A stretch of DNA of 64,000 bases, taken from the NCBI RefSeq assembly GCF_022647665.1, contig NZ_CP071872.1:4402001-4466000 (forward strand), given 5' to 3'. The notes under the pieces are model-generated. The model worked only from the letters and a program-made list of their open reading frames with translations, searched no databases and was not told the DNA's origin. This stretch comes from Streptomyces formicae. Lineage in GTDB: Bacteria; Actinomycetota; Actinomycetes; Streptomycetales; Streptomycetaceae. Below are positions 58,432-64,000 of the stretch, piece after piece. The position numbers were made by a program, and so were the translations under genes. Each line of letters opens with the position of its first letter. Position 1 is the stretch's first letter.

Positions 58432-61400
58432 GCGGCACCCGTGACTGCGGCTGCGGCTGCGGCGGGCACGACGAGCGCCGTGCTCCGCGCGCCCCGTACA
58501 ACCCGCCGGGGCGCACCGCCCTGGAGTACCGGGTCGGCGACCACGGTTCGTTCCTCGCGGCCATGGTCGACCGGCTCGCGTCGCCCGCGTACCCGGCGCT
58601 GCGCGGCCTGACCGTACGCACCCCCGACGATCCGGCGATCGGGCTGCTGGACGCCTGGGCGGTCGTCGGTGACCTGCTGACGTTCCACTCCGAGCGGATC
58701 GCCGACGAGGCGTATCTGCGGACCGCGAACGAGCACCGCTCGCTGGCGCTGCTGGGCCGGCTGGTGGGGCACCGGCCGCGGCCGGGCATCGCCGCCGACA
58801 CGCACCTCGCGTACACCGTGGACCGCGATCCGCGTGCCGAGGACGCACCGGTGCTGATCCCGCTCGGGGCGCGCAGCAACAGCGTGCCCGCCTCCGGTGG
58901 TGAGGAGTCGCAGACCTTCGAGACCAGTGAGGACCTGACGGCCCGCTGGGCGTGGAACGAGCTGGCGGTGCGCCGCCGGCGCCCCGGCCTGCTCACGGCG
59001 GACGCGCTGCGCCGGCGCTCGGAGATCCACATCTCGGGCACGGGCACGTCCCTTCGGACCGGTGACAAGCTGCTGTTCGTCTTCGGCGGCGGTGAAGAGG
59101 CGGTCGGGCAGCGGCTGTTGCTGCCGGTCGCGCGCGTCCGGATCGACCGCGACGACGATGTCACGGCCGTCGGGCTGTCGCAGTCCGCGCCGCCTTCGCT
59201 GACGGAGCTGGTGGCCGAGGTCCGCCGGTGGATCACCGAGGACGCCCCGGAGACGGAGGACGGCGAGCCCACCCCGGACAACCCCAATCCGCGCCCCGTC
59301 AGCATGATCATCGAGATCTTCGACGAGCAGGTGCTGGCGCCGCTGCGGGCCGATCTGGCCGGGATCAAGACCCCGGCGCAGTTCGCGCGGCGGCTCGCGG
59401 ACCCGCACGAGCGGCTCGCCGAGGCGCAGGCGATCGCCGCTCCGTACGAGGAGGTCGCCGCCTGGTTCGAGCAGTTGGAGGCGGTGGTCGGCGAACTGCG
59501 GGAGCGTGCCGAGGATCTGGCGCCCTCACAACCGGTGCCACCGGGACCTGACGCGGTGGACTCCGCGGCGCTGCGGGCTCTCGGCGCCGTGCTGCCCGCG
59601 CTGCGCACGCGCGTGGTGAAGCCGCCGTCCCGAGCCCTTGCCCACACCCCGGAGCGCCTGTTCGCACCGGGTTCGGACCTCGGGGCGCAGCTGCTGGCGG
59701 CGCTCGACCCCCGGGTCGCCGACGGGATGTACGCGGCGTGGCGCTCCGCGGCGCCCACCGCGCCCCCGCTGCTGCGCGAGCTCCAGGCACTGCGCGTGAC
59801 GGCCGCGCCGTTCGGCGCGACGGCCCCGCTCAAGCCCGTGCAGGACGAGCGCGGCCGAGTGATCCGGCAGACGGACTGGCCGCTCGGCGGCTCCACGCTG
59901 ACCACGATGCGGGTGGTGTACGACACGGCAGGCAGGGTGCCGGTGCGCGCCGAGTTCCAGCACGTGGAGACCGGCTCCTCGGTGCAGACGGCGGAGAACC
60001 TGCCCGCCGAGACGGCCTTCGACCTGGGGCCGGGGCGGGTGTCGCTGCAGACCCGTGTCGCCCAGGACCACGATCTGAGCTGGCTGACCAGGCGTCCCAA
60101 CGACTCCCAGGAGCCGGGGGTGACCGCCCGGTTCATGTCCGGGCTGCCCGAGCGGACCGTATTCGTCTCCCGGCCGGCCGAGGACGGCCGGATCCATGTG
60201 GTGGTGCACAACGGCGAACCGCTCAACTGGCTGCTCGCGCCCGGCGAGCACCACCAGGTCACCCACGGCGGGCTCGAAGTGACCGTGCGGTACTCGCCCG
60301 CCGGCGAGCCGCCGAACGTCGAGGTCGGCATGGCGACCGCGCCCGAGCCGGCCGACCGCCGTGTGCTGGCGCTCGACTCGGTGCACGACGGGATCACGGT
60401 CGGCAGCTGGGTCGCGATCGAGCGCCCGCGCAAGGGCGCCGACGGCGGCGTCCCCGGCGACCGCAAGCTCGCCTTCGTCACCACCCGGGTGACGGCGGTG
60501 CGCACCGCCGCGTACACCGGCTTCGGCATCACCGGGCGCGGTACCGAACTCACCCTCGCCGAGCCGTGGCTGGACGAGCACGACGTCCTGCTCTCCACGA
60601 TCCGGGATGCCACCGTGCACACGGGCGGCGAGGCGCTGCGCCTCGCCGACGAGCCGCTGGGCGAGGACGTGCACGGCAACGAGCTCGAACTGGCCGAGCT
60701 GTACGACGGACTGCGGCCGGGCCGCCATCTGATCGTGTCGGGCGAACGCACGGACATCCCGGACGCCGCGGGCGTACGCGGCACCGAACTGGCCGTGATC
60801 GCCGCGGTGGAGCAGCGGCTCGACCCGCTGCTGCCCGGCGACCACGTCCACACGAAGCTGACGCTCACCGCGGACCTGGCCTTCCGCTACCGGCGTGACA
60901 CCGTCCGCGTCCAGGGCAATGTGGTCCCGGCGACGCACGGCGAGAGCCGGGACGAGGCGATCGGCAGCGGCGACTCCGCCCGGACCGGCCAGACGTTCAC
61001 GCTCTGGCAGTCGCCGCTGACCTGGCTGCCCGCGGACAATCCCCTCGGTGCCACGCCCACACTGGAGATACGGGTCGACGGGCTGCTCTGGCACGAGGCC
61101 GACAGCCTGGCCGGACGGGGGCCGACCGAGCGGGTGTACGTCACCGGCACGGCCGGGGACGGGCGTACGACGGTGACCTTCGGCGACGGGGTGCACGGCG
61201 CGCGGCTGCCCACCGGCCACGAGAACGTCCGCGCCCGCTACCGCTTCGGCACCGGCAGCGCCGCCAATGTTCCGGCGGACCGCATCACCCAGGCGGTCAC
61301 CCGCCCGCTGGGCGTCACCGCCGTCACCAACCCGCAGCCCGCCACGGGCGGCGCGGACGCCGACGGCCCCGGGCTGACGCGGCGCACGATCCCGCTCGCG

Positions 61401-62177
61401 GTCTCCGCGCTCGACCGGCTCGTGTCCCTCAAGGACTACGAGGACTTCGCCCGCTCGCGCGCGGGCGTCGGCCGGGCCCGCGCGCGCGAACTCTTCGACG
61501 GGCGGCGGCGGGTGCTGCATGTGACGGTCGCCGGCGTGGACGACAGCGCGATCGGCCCCGACTCCGAGGTGCTGCGATCGCTGCGGGCCTCGCTGGCCGA
61601 GTACGGCGACGCGCGGCTGCCGGTGCGCGTGGACGTACGCGAACTGGTGCTGCTGGTGCTCGCGGCGCGGGTGAAGGTGGCGCCCGACCACACGTGGCCG
61701 CTGGTCGAGCCACGACTGCGGCAGGCGCTGATGCGTGAATTCGGCGCGGGACAAAGGGAGTTGGGCGAGCCCGTCCGCCTCTCCCAGGTGCTGGCGACCG
61801 CCCACTCGGTGCCCGGTGTGGACTACGTGGACGTGGACGTGTTCACCGGAGTGCCGGCGTCCGTGACAGCCGATGAGCTGGTCGGCCTGGCCGGAACGCT
61901 GGACGCACCACGGACGACGGTCCCGGCGAGGCGCGCGGAGTACGACGTGACCGTGCACCGGGTCCGCGCCGACGGCGGCGAGACGCTGACGCAGATCGCC
62001 GCCCGGTACGGCATACCGCTCGCCGAACTGCTGCGGCTGAACCCCGGCATCACCGACACCCGGCGGCTGGAGAAGGGCCGGGCGGTGTTCGTCTTCCGGG
62101 GTGTCCGGCCGGCGCAGCTCACCCTGCTGTCGCCGGAGGTCGCGGACACGCTGATTCTGACGGAGGTCGTCCAGTGA
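58428..62177 (+). CDS. Large baseplate protein J-like (second, Afp12 type) with LysM-like end
   Basis: A 1,249-residue second wedge protein. It opens with a Cys/Gly patch (CGCGCGGHDE), then a J-like N-terminal core (GLLDAWAVVGDLLTFHSERIADEAYLRTA), a coiled and beta-rich middle (~260-860), and the C-terminal J core (VSLKDYEDFARSRAGVGRARAREL). The last ~60 residues (GETLTQIAARYGIPLAELLRLNPGI) are LysM-like, an addition that could bind cell-wall sugars or another baseplate part. The start is ATG 58428, overlapping the previous stop; the end overlaps a small ORF by GTGA. Confidence 0.9.
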   Translation: MSGTRDCGCGCGGHDERRAPRAPYNPPGRTALEYRVGDHGSFLAAMVDRLASPAYPALRGLTVRTPDDPAIGLLDAWAVVGDLLTFHSERIADEAYLRTANEHRSLALLGRLVGHRPRPGIAADTHLAYTVDRDPRAEDAPVLIPLGARSNSVPASGGEESQTFETSEDLTARWAWNELAVRRRRPGLLTADALRRRSEIHISGTGTSLRTGDKLLFVFGGGEEAVGQRLLLPVARVRIDRDDDVTAVGLSQSAPPSLTELVAEVRRWITEDAPETEDGEPTPDNPNPRPVSMIIEIFDEQVLAPLRADLAGIKTPAQFARRLADPHERLAEAQAIAAPYEEVAAWFEQLEAVVGELRERAEDLAPSQPVPPGPDAVDSAALRALGAVLPALRTRVVKPPSRALAHTPERLFAPGSDLGAQLLAALDPRVADGMYAAWRSAAPTAPPLLRELQALRVTAAPFGATAPLKPVQDERGRVIRQTDWPLGGSTLTTMRVVYDTAGRVPVRAEFQHVETGSSVQTAENLPAETAFDLGPGRVSLQTRVAQDHDLSWLTRRPNDSQEPGVTARFMSGLPERTVFVSRPAEDGRIHVVVHNGEPLNWLLAPGEHHQVTHGGLEVTVRYSPAGEPPNVEVGMATAPEPADRRVLALDSVHDGITVGSWVAIERPRKGADGGVPGDRKLAFVTTRVTAVRTAAYTGFGITGRGTELTLAEPWLDEHDVLLSTIRDATVHTGGEALRLADEPLGEDVHGNELELAELYDGLRPGRHLIVSGERTDIPDAAGVRGTELAVIAAVEQRLDPLLPGDHVHTKLTLTADLAFRYRRDTVRVQGNVVPATHGESRDEAIGSGDSARTGQTFTLWQSPLTWLPADNPLGATPTLEIRVDGLLWHEADSLAGRGPTERVYVTGTAGDGRTTVTFGDGVHGARLPTGHENVRARYRFGTGSAANVPADRITQAVTRPLGVTAVTNPQPATGGADADGPGLTRRTIPLAVSALDRLVSLKDYEDFARSRAGVGRARARELFDGRRRVLHVTVAGVDDSAIGPDSEVLRSLRASLAEYGDARLPVRVDVRELVLLVLAARVKVAPDHTWPLVEPRLRQALMREFGAGQRELGEPVRLSQVLATAHSVPGVDYVDVDVFTGVPASVTADELVGLAGTLDAPRTTVPARRAEYDVTVHRVRADGGETLTQIAARYGIPLAELLRLNPGITDTRRLEKGRAVFVFRGVRPAQLTLLSPEVADTLILTEVVQ

Positions 62178-62302
62178 GCGACGCACGGGCGGCCGCCCGG
62201 CCGCAGCCGACGCCAATGCCCGCGCCGCCGCGCCGTGCGGGCGGAGTCGGGGGCACCACCCAGGCGAAGGCTCTGGGCGAGAACGAAAGGGATGCAGCAT
62301 GA
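62174..62302 (+). CDS. 42-residue Pro/Ala/Arg-rich small ORF in the baseplate operon
   Basis: A very short frame that begins with GTG inside the stop of the large baseplate gene (GTGA at 62174) and ends with TGA inside the start of the next gene (ATGA at 62299). The product begins MSDARAAARPQPTPMPAPPR and ends in a charged GENERDAA. The double overlap fits the coupled style of the operon and fills what would otherwise be an unusual gap. It may be a real linker-like peptide or only a coupling cistron that keeps ribosomes on the message. Confidence 0.45.
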   Translation: MSDARAAARPQPTPMPAPPRRAGGVGGTTQAKALGENERDAA

Positions 62303-64000
62303 CGGGCAGGGAACCGGACGGGCTCGCGGAGCTGCTCCCGCAGTGGCACCGGCTGCGGGACGCCGAGGCCGGTGAGCCGCTGCGCGCGCTGCTCGCCGTG
62401 ATCGCCGAGCAGGCGGACCGGATTCGGGACGGTGTCGAGCAGAGCTATGAGGACCTGTTCGTGGAGACCGCGGCGCCCTGGGTGCTGCCGTACCTCGGCG
62501 ACCTGGTCGGGCACACTCCGCTGCCCGGCTACGAGCGGGTCCGGGCGAAGGGCCTCAAGGACGGGCGCGGCGAGGGCGGCGGGGACGGTGACGGCTCGCG
62601 CGCCCGGCTCGCCGAGGCCCTCGCACCGCGCCGCGATGTCGCCGCCACGGTCGCCAACCGGCGGCGCAAGGGCACCCTGGCGCTGCTGGAGGAGCTGGCC
62701 GGCTCGGTCGCCGGATGGCCGGCGCGGGCCGTGGAGTTCTCCCGGCTCGTCTCGGCGACCCAGCCGGTCCGGCTGTACGGGGCGGGTACCGCGGCCGTCA
62801 ACGTGCGGCGGCTGGAGCGGGGCCGGCTCGTCGACGTACGCGAGGGCGCAGCGCTGGATCTCGCCGGCGGCCCGTTCGGCGCGGTCGCCCGGTCCGTGGA
62901 CGTACGGCGTGCGGGTTCGGAGCGTACGCAGGGGGGCCTTTCGCCCGCCGGCGCCGGGCTGTTCGTGTGGCGGCTGAAGCCGCACAGCGTCACCCGCGCA
63001 CCCGCCTACTGCATCGACCGGGCCCGCAGCCTCTACACCTTCTCCATCCTCGGCAACGACACCCCGCTGGTGACCAGGCCGGTGCCGGAGCCGTCCACGA
63101 CGCACATCGCGACGATCGACAACGTGCCGGCGTACATCCGCCGCCGGCAGCTCGCCGACCGGCTCGCGGACCACTACGGCCCCGGCAAGTCGTTCACGAT
63201 CTGGCGCGACGGCCAGGACGAGCCCGTGCCGATGGCGGACCTCGTGGTCGCGGACCTCTCCGACTGGCGCTACCGGCCCAGGCGCGGGCAGGTCGCCGTG
63301 GATCCGGCGCTCGGCCGGATCGCCTTCGGTTCGCGCTCGGCGCCGCGGCAGGGCGTGTGGGTGACCTACCACCACGCTTTCGCGGACGACACGGGCGGCG
63401 GCGAATACCCGCGCGACCGGGAGACACCGGTGGCGGCGAAGGTGTACCGCGTCGGGCCCGGTCAGACGTACCAGCGGATCATGGACGCGTACGGGGACTG
63501 GCGCGGCGACCGGCGGTCCGTGCGCTGCGGCCGGGACGGCATCATCGAGATCACGCACAGCGGCGCCTACCAGGAGCAGCTCGACTTCGACCTCGATCCG
63601 GGCGACCGGCTCGAAGTGCGGGCCGCCGAGGGCACGAGGCCCGTGATCCGGCTGCTCGACTGGTACAGCAACCGGCCCGACGCGCTCAACATCCGCGCCA
63701 CGCAGGAGGCTTCGGGTGACGCGCCGCGGATCGTCCTCGACGGGCTGCTGATCGCCGGGCGGGGGCTGAACGTCACCGGTCCGGTGGGCGCGGTCGTGCT
63801 GCGGCACTGCACGCTCGTGCCGGGCTGGTCACTGGAGCCGGAGTGCGATCCGCACTCCCCGGAGGAGCCGAGCCTCGTGCTGGAGCGGACCACCGCGTGT
63901 GTCGCGGTCGAGCGCAGCATCCTCGGCACGATCGAGGTGATCGGCGACGAGGTGGGTCACGATCCGCTGGAGATCCATCTCCGCGACAGCATCCTGGACG
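62299..64000 (+). CDS. Baseplate/tail protein (gpI-like, then beta-rich), cut by the window end
   Basis: 567 codons open to the last base, so the gene is 3'-truncated. The N-terminus (ELLPQWHRLRDAEAGEPLRA, then YEDLFVETAAPWVLPYLGDLVG) is the tail protein I-like core seen after J proteins in injection-system loci. After ~350 residues comes a region of beta-helix character (IVLDGLLIAGRGLNVTGPVG, RHCTLVPGW, and SILGTIEV near the end). A role as outer baseplate or fibre attachment protein is likely. The start is ATG 62299, coupled to the small ORF. Confidence 0.83.
   Translation, partial: MTGREPDGLAELLPQWHRLRDAEAGEPLRALLAVIAEQADRIRDGVEQSYEDLFVETAAPWVLPYLGDLVGHTPLPGYERVRAKGLKDGRGEGGGDGDGSRARLAEALAPRRDVAATVANRRRKGTLALLEELAGSVAGWPARAVEFSRLVSATQPVRLYGAGTAAVNVRRLERGRLVDVREGAALDLAGGPFGAVARSVDVRRAGSERTQGGLSPAGAGLFVWRLKPHSVTRAPAYCIDRARSLYTFSILGNDTPLVTRPVPEPSTTHIATIDNVPAYIRRRQLADRLADHYGPGKSFTIWRDGQDEPVPMADLVVADLSDWRYRPRRGQVAVDPALGRIAFGSRSAPRQGVWVTYHHAFADDTGGGEYPRDRETPVAAKVYRVGPGQTYQRIMDAYGDWRGDRRSVRCGRDGIIEITHSGAYQEQLDFDLDPGDRLEVRAAEGTRPVIRLLDWYSNRPDALNIRATQEASGDAPRIVLDGLLIAGRGLNVTGPVGAVVLRHCTLVPGWSLEPECDPHSPEEPSLVLERTTACVAVERSILGTIEVIGDEVGHDPLEIHLRDSILD

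Noticed and set aside
55207..58848. A 1,213-codon minus-strand open frame under the large baseplate genes
   Set aside because: No domain, Arg/Gly/His-biased composition, and exactly antisense to coupled structural genes.
1..64000. Integrated prophage
   Set aside because: Sheath, tube and baseplate genes are present, but there is no capsid, terminase, portal, lysis or integrase gene and no attachment repeat. A AAA+ ATPase and DUF4157/DUF4255 proteins fit an injection system.

Overview
The window is very GC-rich DNA of a Streptomyces-type actinomycete. It holds a complete whiE-type spore-pigment cluster, iron boxes of the DmdR/IdeR kind, SpoIIE-like phosphatases fused to RsbW-like kinase domains, a rare TTA (bldA) codon and a Streptomyces-type contractile injection system. 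I see no rRNA, tRNA, CRISPR array or insertion sequence.

Layout. 1-3.6 kb: the frameshifted end of a sugar ABC permease, a small secreted protein, and a copper P-type ATPase behind a CsoR-like operator. 3.7-11.0 kb: the spore-pigment type II PKS locus, with a divergent FAD hydroxylase (ORFVIII) and an operon of SchA/CurD protein, cupin, KS-alpha, KS-beta/CLF, ACP, aromatase/cyclase and TcmI-like cyclase. 11.1-13.8 kb: minus-strand methyltransferase, secreted beta-helix protein and a five-residue-repeat protein. 14.0-21.3 kb: three tandem PAS/GAF/PP2C phosphatases, the last two with a C-terminal HATPase domain. 21.3-26.7 kb: a LysR regulator divergent from a PLP decarboxylase, followed by a polar amino-acid ABC transporter. 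26.8-34.0 kb: an iron-controlled NRPS-independent siderophore locus (FhuF-type reductase, ATP-grasp ligase, two IucA/IucC synthetases, PLP decarboxylase), with enzyme content like vibrioferrin loci but no exporter. 34.1-36.6 kb: a monooxygenase-like protein, a glyoxalase-fold protein and a CFA-synthase-like methyltransferase.

37.2 kb to the window end: a contractile injection system on the plus strand. The order is sheath, tube, zinc-ribbon chaperone-like protein, disordered protein, DUF4255 cap, AAA+ ATPase, small conserved protein, a giant DUF4157 protein, an immunity-like protein, CIS tube/LysM-type proteins, hub, OB-fold spike, PAAR-like tip, gp25 wedge, two giant baseplate proteins, a 42-codon ORF and a tail protein cut by the window edge. 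Many genes overlap by ATGA or GTGA, so translational coupling is likely.

The most unusual element is the ~2,209-residue DUF4157 protein (44541-51169, after repair of one frameshift). It joins an eCIS-core domain to coiled coil, amphipathic helices, a Pro/Lys linker and an unrecognised C-terminal domain. A small immunity-like gene follows at once, which suggests a loaded toxin with its antidote inside the particle operon.

A caution for the reader: four otherwise intact genes (1-452, 42045-44248, 44541-51169, 51821-52485) are each broken by one missing base. In every case adding one G or C to a homopolymer restores the frame. Sequencing or assembly error is more likely than real decay.
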